The translations under genes and the position numbers were made by a program. Below are positions 25,520 to 33,588 of a stretch of 64,000 nt of DNA, in pieces (positions within the stretch are counted from its first letter, which is position 1; the number at the start of each line of letters is the position of its first letter). Under the pieces are notes generated by a model, which did not search any database, was not told the DNA's origin, and saw nothing but the letters and a program-made list of their open reading frames with translations. This DNA is from Cricetibacter osteomyelitidis (GTDB lineage Bacteria > Pseudomonadota > Gammaproteobacteria > Enterobacterales > Pasteurellaceae), in contig NZ_SLYB01000006.1 in NCBI RefSeq assembly GCF_004340985.1, positions 48,474 to 112,473 of the forward strand, given 5' to 3'.

Positions 25520-25617
25520 AAAAAACCTCATAAGCCTATGCAAATTTAACGGGGTTATCATCATAATCCGAACCGCTATAATAAACGCCGTTGAAGCATA
25601 CGTAATCCGAGGGGGGG
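25520..25617 (+). promoter_or_regulatory. Shared-box promoter 5 and poly-G ribosome site
   Basis: Box AAAAAACCTCATAAGCC (25520-25536) lies 18 bp before TTATCA (25555-25560); a 16-bp spacer leads to TATAAT (25577-25582). The Shine-Dalgarno element is a run of seven G (25611-25617) five bases before the ATG at 25623. Confidence 0.65.
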
Positions 25618-25622
25618 ATAAA

Positions 25623-26546
25623 ATGGCGGTTTTACAGCAGATGCTGATTTTCTTTATTTTTATTGTGGTCGGCATTTATGCGCAGAAAAAGAGCATTATC
25701 ACACCGCAAAACCAAGCCCAGCTGTCGTCGCTGGTGGTGCGGATTGCTTATCCTGCCATTATTTTGTCGGGAGCAATGGTGGATGGCGAGCGGATTTCGG
25801 GCGGGCAGCTGAGAGAATCGCTGCTGGCGATGGCGGTGTTATTGCTGTTGCTGCTGATAGGCGGTTGGCTGATGCCGAAAATCCTGCATTTTACCCAAAA
25901 TCAGCATGGGGCGGTAAACGGAATGACGGTGTTCAGTGCCATCGGCTTTATTGGTGTGCCGATGATTCAGGCGATTTACGGCACGGGGGCGTTGATTTAT
26001 ATGACGATTTTCCTGATTCCTTTCAATCTGCTGTTTTTCTCTTACGGCTTGAAGCTGATTCACAGCGAAAACAGTGCGAGCCGTTTCAGCTGGCGGAGTG
26101 TGGTTAACGAGGGGATGATTGCCTGCCTGCTGGCGGAGGTGATTTATTTCGGCAAGATTCCAATGCCGACGGTGGTGAAGTCCTCCGTTGCGATGTTGGG
26201 GGCGATGACTGCGCCGCTGGCGATGATGCTGATGGGCACGTTTTTATCGGATATTCGCTGGAAAGCAATGCTGACTGACGGGCGGATTTGGGGTTTTACC
26301 CTGCTGAAAATGGTGGTTTTGCCGCTGGCTATCGTGTTATTTTTACAGCATTTTGTTACCGCCAATCACATCTTATTGGCAGTCTGTCTGGCAGCACTCG
26401 CTTCGCCGACGGGCAATGTCATCAGCCTGCTTGCCGCTGTGCATAATAAAGCCGCCTACCAAACCACGGTAGACGGTGTGGCTCTGACCACTCTGGTGGC
26501 AGTCATCACAATGCCGTTGGTGTTCGCTTTGACGGGATTGGGTTGA
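25623..26546 (+). CDS. AEC-family permease
   Basis: A 307-residue inner-membrane protein of the auxin efflux carrier family with about ten hydrophobic segments. It starts QQMLIFFIFIVVGIYAQKKSIITPQNQAQLSSLVVRIAYPAI, the typical first two helices, and ends LAALASPTGNVISLLAA and VALTTLVAVITMPLVFAL, the conserved family finish. Bacterial AEC proteins move small organic acids such as malonate or malate; direction and substrate here are unknown. It is behind a shared-box promoter, so it may transport a substrate or product of the island's reductases. Confidence 0.9.
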   Translation: MAVLQQMLIFFIFIVVGIYAQKKSIITPQNQAQLSSLVVRIAYPAIILSGAMVDGERISGGQLRESLLAMAVLLLLLLIGGWLMPKILHFTQNQHGAVNGMTVFSAIGFIGVPMIQAIYGTGALIYMTIFLIPFNLLFFSYGLKLIHSENSASRFSWRSVVNEGMIACLLAEVIYFGKIPMPTVVKSSVAMLGAMTAPLAMMLMGTFLSDIRWKAMLTDGRIWGFTLLKMVVLPLAIVLFLQHFVTANHILLAVCLAALASPTGNVISLLAAVHNKAAYQTTVDGVALTTLVAVITMPLVFALTGLG

Positions 26547-26656
26547 TTCAGAAACAAATTTTCTACGTGTTAGAAAAAATACCCTATTTATCCGCATAAG
26601 CGAAACATCTAAAATACGCTTCATCAATTGAACAACAAACTGAGAAGGAAACAACA

Positions 26657-27094
26657 ATGAATATCCAACAAATCCAAGACCATTTTGAAATCAAACATTT
26701 GGTCGATCATTTCTCCAACCTTGCCGATGAAAAACGGGTGGAAGAACAAAAACCGCTGTTTACCGAAGATGCGGTGGTCAATACCTACATCAACGGCGAA
26801 CTGGTGTTTGAAATGCAGGGGCGCGAGCAAATCGGGCAGGTGTTTACCGATTACTTGGCGGGCTTTGATAAGGTGTATCACTTAAACGGTCAGCAAACCG
26901 TAGAACTCAACGGCGATGAGGCGGAGGGCATTACCTATTGCCAAGTGGCATTGACCCACGAACAAGACGGCAAGCAGATGATGCTTTCCCATTATGTACG
27001 CTATGAAGACAGCTACCGCAAAGTGGACGGCAAATGGCTGATTGCCAAACGCATTGCCAAATTCTTAATCAGCGAAGACCGTGTGATGGGCTAA
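26657..27094 (+). CDS. SnoaL-like / NTF2-fold protein
   Basis: A 145-residue NTF2-superfamily protein. The N-terminal helices (QDHFEIKHLVDHFSNLADEKR) and VEEQKPLFTEDAVVNTYINGE, then YEDSYRKVDGKWLIAKRIAKF, are the usual SnoaL-like pattern. These are small pocket proteins acting as isomerases, hydrolases or binding proteins; specificity cannot be read from sequence. Upstream, TTATCC and TAAAAT (16-bp spacer, near 26587-26614) resemble the shared promoters, but the AAGCC box is not preserved. AAGGAA precedes the ATG. Confidence 0.82.
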   Translation: MNIQQIQDHFEIKHLVDHFSNLADEKRVEEQKPLFTEDAVVNTYINGELVFEMQGREQIGQVFTDYLAGFDKVYHLNGQQTVELNGDEAEGITYCQVALTHEQDGKQMMLSHYVRYEDSYRKVDGKWLIAKRIAKFLISEDRVMG

Positions 27095-27102
27095 ACGAAA
27101 GT

Positions 27103-27139
27103 AAGTGCGGTCGGAATCGGCAGAATTTTGACCGCACTT
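27103..27139. terminator. Inverted Hin-type USS pair
   Basis: AAGTGCGGTC and GACCGCACTT face each other across a 17-nt loop in the gap between the SnoaL-like gene and the second hydrolase. Inverted USS pairs commonly act as terminators in Pasteurellaceae. This one lies inside the DUS-rich island, though 1.6 kb after the last DUS. Confidence 0.75.
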
Positions 27140-27164
27140 TGTATCAAACCAAAGAGGAATAATA

Positions 27165-28259
27165 ATGAAAAACCTATTTAAAATCAGTTTATTAAGTATC
27201 GCACTAGCGGCTTCCGCCGTTGCTGCCGAACCGTTGCAAATTGAAGCTCAGGGCAGTTTTACCGTGGGCGGCAGCTTTGTGACCCACAGCGGCACGTTCA
27301 GCCAAGACAATTTCACCAGCCCCGACGGGCAGCGTGCTTACGGCGATTTTGCTTATGTGAAATATCAAACACCGGTGAATGCGAAAAAATATCCGCTGAT
27401 TTTTCAACACGGGGGCGCACAATCTTCCCGCACGTGGGAAAGCACGGTGGACGGGCGTGAAGGGTTTGATACGCTGTTTGTGCGTAAAGGCTTCAGCGTA
27501 TATTTGCTCGACCAACCACGCAGCGGCAAAGCCAATTTTTCAACGAAGGCAATCACACCGGATACGCCTTGGGTTGCTAATCCGATGTATAGCGACAAAA
27601 CCTTTTATATTTTGTCCCGTATCGGACATTATGATGCCAACGACAAACCGGTACCAAACGCCCAATTTCCAAGCGGCGATGCGGCATATCAAGCCTTTCA
27701 ACAAAGCTGGACGATGGGATCCGGCCCGTTGGATAACAATCTGAATGCGGACGTGTTAGCCGAATTGGTTAATCAGCAAAAAGACGGCGGCATTTTGGTG
27801 ACTCATTCAATGGGCGGCACAATCGGCTGGCGTGCGGCAATACGTTCCGACAAAGTGAAAGCTATTGTGGCGTGGGAGCCGGGCGGCACGGAATTTGTGT
27901 TCCCCGAAAGCGAAATGCCGACCATTACCAAAGCAAAATTTGAACATTTGAGTGCCGCTGCAATGGGCGTGCCGATGAGCGAATTTAAAAAACTCACCCA
28001 AATCCCGATTGTGCTGTACTACGGCGATTACATCAAACTCGGTTCGAATAATGTGGGCGAAGATAAATGGGGTACGGAACTGGCAATGGCAAAACAGTTT
28101 GTGGAAGCTATCAACCGCCACGGCGGTGACGCCACCCTAATCCATTTGCCGGAAATCGGCATCACCGGCAATTCTCACTTTTTAATGGGCGAAAAAAATA
28201 ACGCGCAACTCGCCGATTTAATGGCGGATTGGTTGAAAGAGAAAGGGGTGGCGGAGTAA
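27165..28259 (+). CDS. Exported alpha/beta hydrolase (paralogue of the one at 6778)
   Basis: A 364-residue alpha/beta hydrolase with a Sec signal (MKNLFKISLLSIALAASAVAA, cleavage near 21). HGG at about 82-84, LLDQPRSGKANF, nucleophile Ser215 in VTHSMGGTIG, and GNSHF near the end match the hydrolase at 6778; both share an opening IEAQGSF/IESQGSF. The two differ in the middle (a longer lid segment here around 128-190). Likely a periplasmic esterase. GAGGAA before the ATG. It is the last gene before the tRNA cluster, so it marks the right end of the accessory region. Confidence 0.87.
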   Translation: MKNLFKISLLSIALAASAVAAEPLQIEAQGSFTVGGSFVTHSGTFSQDNFTSPDGQRAYGDFAYVKYQTPVNAKKYPLIFQHGGAQSSRTWESTVDGREGFDTLFVRKGFSVYLLDQPRSGKANFSTKAITPDTPWVANPMYSDKTFYILSRIGHYDANDKPVPNAQFPSGDAAYQAFQQSWTMGSGPLDNNLNADVLAELVNQQKDGGILVTHSMGGTIGWRAAIRSDKVKAIVAWEPGGTEFVFPESEMPTITKAKFEHLSAAAMGVPMSEFKKLTQIPIVLYYGDYIKLGSNNVGEDKWGTELAMAKQFVEAINRHGGDATLIHLPEIGITGNSHFLMGEKNNAQLADLMADWLKEKGVAE

Positions 28260-28424
28260 GCTTGAAAAATATTTTGACGCGGTTGAAATATTTCATACTG
28301 GTATATCTGTTGTTGCTCGAATTTCGCTTTGACTAGGTGAAACTCTGACGATAACTCAAAAAATAAACAAATATTAACAACCGCTAATGAACGCATAAAA
28401 AATTTCTCCAAGGAAAGAAATTTT
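28260..28424. other. Island / core boundary region
   Basis: With the following 200 bases this makes about 370 bases without a gene between the hydrolase and the tRNA cluster. It contains an AT-rich hairpin (about 28397-28426) and then an inverted USS pair. No integrase, direct repeat or attachment site was found by eye. Confidence 0.55.
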
Positions 28425-28471
28425 TTGACTGCACTTTTGTGGTATAAATTGCAAAAGTGCGGTCAATTTTT
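28425..28471 (+). terminator. Inverted USS terminator
   Basis: TTGACTGCACTTTTG pairs with CAAAAGTGCGGTCAA (one mismatch) and is followed by TTTTT, so it can end transcription coming from the hydrolase. Confidence 0.75.
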
Positions 28472-28630
28472 ATGGTATTTTCACTGGTGTTTGAGATGTC
28501 AATGATCAATATAGCAAGCTTCTGGCATTTGATGGTGATATCCAAACCTAATGAAAACCAGTGGTCTCTTTCAATAAACCGCTCTTAATTGCTTTACATC
28601 ACGTAGTAAGTGCGATGAAACTATACTTAA

Positions 28631-28704
28631 TGGAGGCGTGTCCCGGAGTCGAACCGAGCTACATGGATTTGCAATCCAGTGCATAACCGCTTTGCTAACA
28701 CGCC
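28631..28704 (-). tRNA. tRNA-Cys (GCA)
   Basis: The minus strand folds as GGCGTGT…ACACGCC with anticodon GCA in the loop (GGATTGCAAATCC), T-loop GGTTCGACTCC and an encoded CCA end. 74 nt. First of three clustered minus-strand tRNAs. Confidence 0.95.
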
Positions 28705-28730
28705 GTAGCCGAAATTCTGTGGAACTAAAA

Positions 28731-28817
28731 TGGTGCCCGAGGGCGGACTTGAACCGCCACAGCTCGAAAGCCGAGGGATTTTAAATCCCTTGTGTCTACC
28801 GATTTCACCACTCGGGC
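28731..28817 (-). tRNA. tRNA-Leu (TAA)
   Basis: Minus strand: GCCCGAG acceptor, long variable arm (CTCGGCTTTCGAG), anticodon TAA in GGGATTTAAAATCCC, GGTTCAAGTCC T-loop, encoded CCA. 87 nt, a class II tRNA. Confidence 0.95.
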
Positions 28818-28823
28818 TGAGAG

Positions 28824-28899
<76 letters not shown>

Positions 28900-29106
28900 T
28901 TTGATTTTGATAACTTGTTATCGTCAATCAGTGCGGTGCATTTTACTTATTTCTGAAAATCTGTCAACGATTGATTTTAAATATTTTGTTTAACTGCTTA
29001 AAAAAAGTTCATTTTAATTAAATCGGGCTTTAATCGCCCCAAGCTTTATGACAGAATGAACGAATTCGTTTTTTATTGATAACTTTAAACTCGAGGCATT
29101 AGCATT

Positions 29107-30216
29107 ATGACACAACAATATTCTATCGAAACTTTATTGGCTCAAGCCGGTAATCGTACGGATCCTAGAACCGGTTCAGTAGCAACTCCGATAATCCTTT
29201 CTACGGCGTATGGTCATCACGGTATCGGCGAATCAACCGGTTATGATTATACTCGCACCAAAAACCCGACCCGTACCGTATTGGAAGAAACGATCGCACA
29301 ATTGGAGGGCGGGGATCGCGGTTTTGCTTGTGCTTCGGGGATGGCGGCAATTCAAATTTTAATGTCTTTATTTACCGCACCGGATGAATGGATTGTGTCT
29401 AGCGATGTGTACGGTGGCACTTATCGTTTATTGGATTTTGCTTATAAAAACCTGAACAGCGTGAAGCCGGTTTATGTGAATACCGCTTCAGTGGAAGAGA
29501 TTGAAAAAGCTATCACACCAAATACTAAAGTCATTTTCGTAGAAACGCCATCGAATCCGTTAATGGAAGAGTGTGATGTGGCGGCGATTTCTGCTGTTGC
29601 GAAAAAATATAATTTGTTGTTAATTGTGGATAATACCTTCTTAACACCGGTATTGTTCCGCCCAATGGAACATGGTGCGGATATTGTGCTTCACAGCGGT
29701 ACAAAATATTTAGCCGGTCATAATGATGTGTTGGTGGGATTGATTGTAGCGAAAGGGCAAGAATTATGCGATCGTCTGTTCTATATTCAAAACGGTGCCG
29801 GGGCAGTGTTATCACCCTTTGATTCTTACTTGACTATTCGGGGTATGAAAACTTTGGCATTACGTATGGAACGCCATGAGCAAAATGCAAAAGAAATTGT
29901 TAAATTCTTAAAAACACAGCCACAAGTTAAAGATGTGCTTTATGCGAATAAAGGTGGTATGGTGTCTTTCCGTTTACAAGATGAAAAATGGGTAAATCCG
30001 TTTTTAAAAGCTATGAAATTGATTACTTTTGCGGAAAGTCTAGGCGGACCGGAGAGCTTTATTACTTATCCGGCAACCCAAACTCATATGGATATTCCGG
30101 AAGTAGAGCGTATTGCTCGCGGAGTGGATAATACTTTATTGCGTTTCTCTGTGGGTTTGGAAAACGTGGAAGATATTAAAGCGGATCTACTACAGGCATT
30201 TATACAATTAGTTTAA
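29107..30216 (+). CDS. metB: Cystathionine gamma-synthase
   Basis: A 369-residue PLP enzyme of the Cys/Met metabolism family, the same length I recall for H. influenzae MetB. It joins an activated homoserine to cysteine to make cystathionine in methionine synthesis. Motifs: YDYTRTKNPTR (phosphate contact), CASGMAAI, SSDVYGGTYRLL, the PLP-binding Asp in IVDNTFLTP, and Lys200 in LHSGTKYLAGHND. A close family member (cystathionine lyase) is the alternative. Flanked by tRNA clusters on both sides and followed by an intrinsic terminator. No SAM riboswitch or clear Met box was seen upstream. Confidence 0.92.
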   Translation: MTQQYSIETLLAQAGNRTDPRTGSVATPIILSTAYGHHGIGESTGYDYTRTKNPTRTVLEETIAQLEGGDRGFACASGMAAIQILMSLFTAPDEWIVSSDVYGGTYRLLDFAYKNLNSVKPVYVNTASVEEIEKAITPNTKVIFVETPSNPLMEECDVAAISAVAKKYNLLLIVDNTFLTPVLFRPMEHGADIVLHSGTKYLAGHNDVLVGLIVAKGQELCDRLFYIQNGAGAVLSPFDSYLTIRGMKTLALRMERHEQNAKEIVKFLKTQPQVKDVLYANKGGMVSFRLQDEKWVNPFLKAMKLITFAESLGGPESFITYPATQTHMDIPEVERIARGVDNTLLRFSVGLENVEDIKADLLQAFIQLV

Positions 30217-30236
30217 TGTGAGTTTTCAGTGACTCA

Positions 30237-30267
30237 GTGCCTGCCTTAAAACAGGCACTTAATTTTT
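30237..30267 (+). terminator. Intrinsic terminator after metB
   Basis: GTGCCTG and CAGGCAC form a 7-bp stem over an 8-nt loop, followed by TTAATTTTT. Confidence 0.75.
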
Positions 30268-30278
30268 ACAGAATAGTT

Positions 30279-31001
30279 ATGCTCAAAAATATTGTTCATT
30301 TTTTCGTTTTGTTATTCATCAGCCAAAACTGCTTTGGAAATTACCGCACTTTTACCGAAAACCAAGTGAAATATGGTGTATTTCAGGCGGAAGCCGATAA
30401 GGTGAGTTTTCATTGGAAAGATCCGCAAGGCAAAAATTACCGTTCGTTGACTGCGTTAAAAAATGCCTTATCGGAAACGCACCATATTCAAATGCTAATG
30501 AACGGGGGAATTTATGATAAAAATAATGAACCAGCAGGTTTATGGATTGAACAGGGCAAAACGCTGAAAAAGCTCAATACTAAACGGGGAACGGGAAATT
30601 TTCATATTCAACCGAACGGTGTATTTGCCATAACCAAAGGCAAAGCACAAATTCTGACAACGCAAAATTATCAAAAGGCCAAACTTAAGCCGGATTGGGC
30701 AATGCAATCCGGGCCAATGTTGATTATTAACGGCAAGCCAAACCGACAATTTAAACCCGGTTTGCAAAGTGTTTATAAACGCAATGCAGTATGTGTGACG
30801 AAGGAAAATAAATTATATTTCTTTATGACTTTATCCGGCGAACCGAATATGTATCATTTAACGCAAGCCTTGTTGAAGCAAGATTGTTATAATGCTTTGT
30901 ATTTAGACGGTTCGATTTCTAATTGGTATATTACGGGCAAATTCAATTCTTTTCACTGGCAAGATTTCGTCGGAATCATTGCGGTTGGCGTTAAAAAATA
31001 A
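30279..31001 (+). CDS. Exported phosphodiester glycosidase-fold (DUF2233) protein
   Basis: A 240-residue protein with a signal peptide (LKNIVHFFVLLFISQNCFG). The mature part follows the DUF2233/NAGPA fold: QMLMNGGIYDKNNEPAGLWIEQGK, GTGNFHIQPNGVF, QSGPMLIINGKPN and LYLDGSISNWYI, motifs that build the active site of phosphodiester glycosidases. The ATG at 30279 lies after the metB terminator; an in-frame earlier start at 30237 falls inside the terminator. Substrate in bacteria is uncertain; cell-wall or exopolysaccharide-linked sugars are possible. Confidence 0.85.
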   Translation: MLKNIVHFFVLLFISQNCFGNYRTFTENQVKYGVFQAEADKVSFHWKDPQGKNYRSLTALKNALSETHHIQMLMNGGIYDKNNEPAGLWIEQGKTLKKLNTKRGTGNFHIQPNGVFAITKGKAQILTTQNYQKAKLKPDWAMQSGPMLIINGKPNRQFKPGLQSVYKRNAVCVTKENKLYFFMTLSGEPNMYHLTQALLKQDCYNALYLDGSISNWYITGKFNSFHWQDFVGIIAVGVKK

Positions 31002-31060
31002 GCCTTTTGTTTATAATATAGTCTAATAAACCGCAAAAAAGATTTTTTTATAAAAAAAGG

Positions 31061-31089
31061 TTGACGAGTGACAGCATTATCCGCATAAT
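31061..31089 (+). promoter_or_regulatory. tRNA operon promoter
   Basis: TTGACG (31061-31066), 17-bp spacer, CATAAT (31084-31089), then a GC-rich discriminator (ACGCTCCGC), as in stable-RNA promoters under stringent control. Confidence 0.7.
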
Positions 31090-31130
31090 ACGCTCCGCAA
31101 AGCCGATATGGTGAACGTAAAATTTTTTAT

Positions 31131-31207
31131 GGCTATGTAGCTCAGTTGGTTAGAGCACAACACTCATAATGTTGGGGTCACAGGTTCGAATCCCGTCATA
31201 GCCACCA
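31131..31207 (+). tRNA. tRNA-Met (CAT), elongator type
   Basis: GGCTATG…CATAGCC acceptor with fully paired first position, anticodon CAT in AACACTCATAATGTT, GGTTCGAATCC T-loop, encoded CCA. 77 nt. The CAT anticodon could in principle be a lysidine-modified Ile tRNA. Confidence 0.9.
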
Positions 31208-31211
31208 TTTT

Positions 31212-31296
31212 GCGGGACTGGCGAAATTGGTAGACGCACCGGATTTAGGTTCCGGCGCCGCGAGGTGTGTGGGTTCAAGTCCCTCGTCCCGCACCA
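31212..31296 (+). tRNA. tRNA-Leu (TAG)
   Basis: GCGGGAC…GTCCCGC acceptor, anticodon TAG in CCGGATTTAGGTTCCGG, long variable arm, GGTTCAAGTCC, encoded CCA. 85 nt. Confidence 0.95.
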
Positions 31297-31326
31297 TTTA
31301 ATCGAGTTTGCAAATCTTTTAGTAGG

Positions 31327-31401
31327 TGGGGTATCGCCAAGCGGTAAGGCACTGGGTTTTGATCTCAGCATTCCTAGGTTCGAATCCTAGTACCCCAGCC
31401 A
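31327..31401 (+). tRNA. tRNA-Gln (TTG), first copy
   Basis: TGGGGTA…TACCCCA acceptor, anticodon TTG in CTGGGTTTTGATCTCAG, GGTTCGAATCC, encoded CCA. 75 nt, identical to the copy 120 bases downstream. Confidence 0.95.
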
Positions 31402-31446
31402 TACTATCAAATCTCTTTCTTTCTATAAAAATTCATAGAATTTTAT

Positions 31447-31521
31447 TGGGGTATCGCCAAGCGGTAAGGCACTGGGTTTTGATCTCAGCATTCCTAGGTT
31501 CGAATCCTAGTACCCCAGCCA
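31447..31521 (+). tRNA. tRNA-Gln (TTG), second copy
   Basis: Same 75-nt sequence as the preceding tRNA-Gln, from a tandem duplication with an AT-rich spacer. Confidence 0.95.
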
Positions 31522-31530
31522 TATAACCAC

Positions 31531-31620
31531 GGAGGAATGGTCGAGTGGTTGAAGGCACCGGTCTTGAAAACCGGCGAGGGTTTACGCCCTCCGTGAGTTC
31601 GAATCTCACTTCCTCCGCCA
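31531..31620 (+). tRNA. tRNA-Ser (TGA)
   Basis: GGAGGAA…TTCCTCC acceptor, anticodon TGA in CCGGTCTTGAAAACCGG, long variable arm GAGGGTTTACGCCCTC, encoded CCA. 90 nt, class II. Confidence 0.95.
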
Positions 31621-31756
31621 TTAACTTAATTGACCATAAGTTATTTAATTTTCTCTGTATTTCTTAATTTTAGTTATTATCTGCAAAATTTATTTATTTT
31701 TCACCGCCTTTCTTGTTGCTATTTGTAGGAAATTCGCAAAAAAATCACAATTCCCT

Positions 31757-31785
31757 TTGACTATTTGACCGGATAAGGGTAATAT
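31757..31785 (+). promoter_or_regulatory. Promoter of the yceD-rpmF-fab operon
   Basis: TTGACT (31757-31762), 17-bp spacer, TAATAT (31780-31785), ten bases before the yceD start codon, implying a nearly leaderless transcript or an additional promoter further upstream. Confidence 0.5.
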
Positions 31786-31794
31786 TCGCACCCT

Positions 31795-32319
31795 ATGCAA
31801 AAGGTAAAACTACCCTTAACCGTGGATCCGGTTAAAGACGCTCAACGAAGATTGGATTATGTAGGTTATTATTCACCTAGCCAGCTTCAACGTCTTACGG
31901 AATCCGTCGGTCAAGTGCTCAGTGATGCTGAGGTTACATTATCATTTTTTATTGATCCGCAAAAATTAGTGGTGATGAAAGGTTATGTCAGAGCGGATGT
32001 AGAATTAATCTGCCAACGTTGTGACAAACCGTTCGCACAAGTAATTGAAAGCGAGTTTTGCTACAGCCCGATAGCAAATTCGGATCAAATTGATGTATTG
32101 CCCGAAATTTATGAACCGATTGAGTTTAACGAATTTGGTGAAATAGATTTAATCGGAACGATTGAAGACGAATTAATTCTTAGTCTGCCGCTCGTGCCGA
32201 TGCATACACCTGAACACTGTGAAGTGTCCGTGGCTGAACAGGTTTTTGGCGAATTGCCCGAAGATTTGGCAAAAAAACCGAACCCGTTCGCTGTATTAGC
32301 TAGTTTAAAGCAAAAGTAA
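31795..32319 (+). CDS. yceD: YceD/DUF177 family protein
   Basis: A 174-residue DUF177 protein. The family is encoded immediately before rpmF in most proteobacteria and is implicated in 23S rRNA accumulation and ribosome assembly. Visible hallmarks are [19 protein letters not shown] near the start, [16 protein letters not shown] with the CxxC pair (about 67-70), and the acidic C-terminal half including [21 protein letters not shown]. Only 22 bases separate it from rpmF. Start at 31795 has little Shine-Dalgarno sequence, in line with the close promoter. Confidence 0.92.
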
Positions 32320-32341
32320 CTTAAATTTAGGAGTATGGCCA

Positions 32342-32512
32342 ATGGCTGTTCAACAAAATAAAAAATCTCGTTCACGTCGCGATATGCGTCGTTCTCACGA
32401 TGCGTTGACTACTGCAGCAGTATCTGTAGATAAAGCAAGCGGTGAAACGCATTTACGTCACCATGTAACTGCTGACGGTTACTATCGTGGTCGTAAAGTG
32501 ATCAATAAGTAA
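32342..32512 (+). CDS. rpmF: Ribosomal protein bL32
   Basis: A 56-residue large-subunit ribosomal protein: [21 protein letters not shown] at the start and [17 protein letters not shown] at the end, the gammaproteobacterial form without zinc cysteines. AGGAG precedes the ATG. Lies between yceD and plsX in the conserved order, linking ribosome synthesis to phospholipid synthesis. Confidence 0.98.
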
Positions 32513-32534
32513 TTTCCTCATATAAGGTAATCAC

Positions 32535-33563
32535 TTGAGTCGTCTAACCCTTGCGTTAGATGTAATGGGCGGGGACATAGGTCCCCGTATTACTATCCCC
32601 GCATCTATCAAAGCGTTGGAATCCGATCCAATGCTCAGTTTCTTATTGTTTGGCGATAGCCGGCAGATTCTTCCGCTACTCGAAAATATTCCCGCTCAAC
32701 TGAAAGATCGTCTTACCGTTTGCCATTGTTCCCGTGTGATTGAGAATGAGCAAAGTCTTACTTATGCTTTGCGTCACAGCAAGGGCACATCAATGCGTTT
32801 GGCAATTGAGGCGGTGCAAAAAGGTGAAGCTCAAGGTTGTGTGAGTGCGGGAAATACCGGTGCTTTAATGGGATTGGCAAAAGTCATTTTACAACCGTTG
32901 AAAGGTATTGCTCGTCCCGCATTGTTATCGATCATCCCTACTATCAACGGTAAAAAATCCGTGATGTTGGATTTGGGAGCGAATATTGAGTGTTCGGCAG
33001 AACATTTGTACCAGTTTGCATTAATGGGGGCGATTTTTACCGAGCACACCCTCGGATTGATTTATCCTCGGGTTGCCTTGTTAAATATCGGTATAGAAGA
33101 AATTAAAGGCTATAAATCCATTCGAGAGGCGGCAGAAATTATCAAAAAAGATACCGCACTTAATTACACGGGATTCATTGAAGGAAATATGCTGCTTAAC
33201 GGACAGGCTGATGTAATCGTGAGTGATGGTTTCATTGGGAATATTGCCTTAAAAACAATGGAGGGTACGGCTAAAAATTTAGTCGCATTATTATCCGGCG
33301 GATCACATAGCCATGTGCGTCGATATTTTAAATCTATCATGCAGTTTTTGTTTAAGCGATTCTTTAAACAATCTTATGAGCGTATCAGCCGAATGAATCC
33401 CGAACAATATAATGGTGCATCTTTAATCGGCTTAACAGCTGTCGTCGTGAAGAGTCATGGTTCAGCAACGGAAAATGCCTTTTATTATGCGATTAAAGAT
33501 GCTGCATTACAGGCTCGCCAACAAATTCCGGCAAAAATTTTGGCCGGATTAGAAAGAAATTAA
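32535..33563 (+). CDS. plsX: Phosphate acyltransferase PlsX
   Basis: A 342-residue enzyme converting acyl-ACP to acyl-phosphate, the donor for PlsY in phosphatidic acid synthesis. Start is TTG (32535), followed by LTLALDVMGGDIGPR, the nearly invariant family opening; SAGNTGALMGLAK, LDLGANIECSAEHLYQFA and VSDGFIGNIALKTMEG are further signatures. A soluble, peripheral membrane protein. Sits 22 bases after rpmF and 25 before fabH in the standard operon. Confidence 0.97.
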   Translation: MSRLTLALDVMGGDIGPRITIPASIKALESDPMLSFLLFGDSRQILPLLENIPAQLKDRLTVCHCSRVIENEQSLTYALRHSKGTSMRLAIEAVQKGEAQGCVSAGNTGALMGLAKVILQPLKGIARPALLSIIPTINGKKSVMLDLGANIECSAEHLYQFALMGAIFTEHTLGLIYPRVALLNIGIEEIKGYKSIREAAEIIKKDTALNYTGFIEGNMLLNGQADVIVSDGFIGNIALKTMEGTAKNLVALLSGGSHSHVRRYFKSIMQFLFKRFFKQSYERISRMNPEQYNGASLIGLTAVVVKSHGSATENAFYYAIKDAALQARQQIPAKILAGLERN

Positions 33564-33588
33564 TTAAACTCTGAATTGAGAAATTGAT

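Noticed and set aside
31327..31521. Tandem identical tRNA-Gln genes as a possible mobile-element scar
   Set aside because: Tandem tRNA duplication is common and the spacer shows no inverted repeats.
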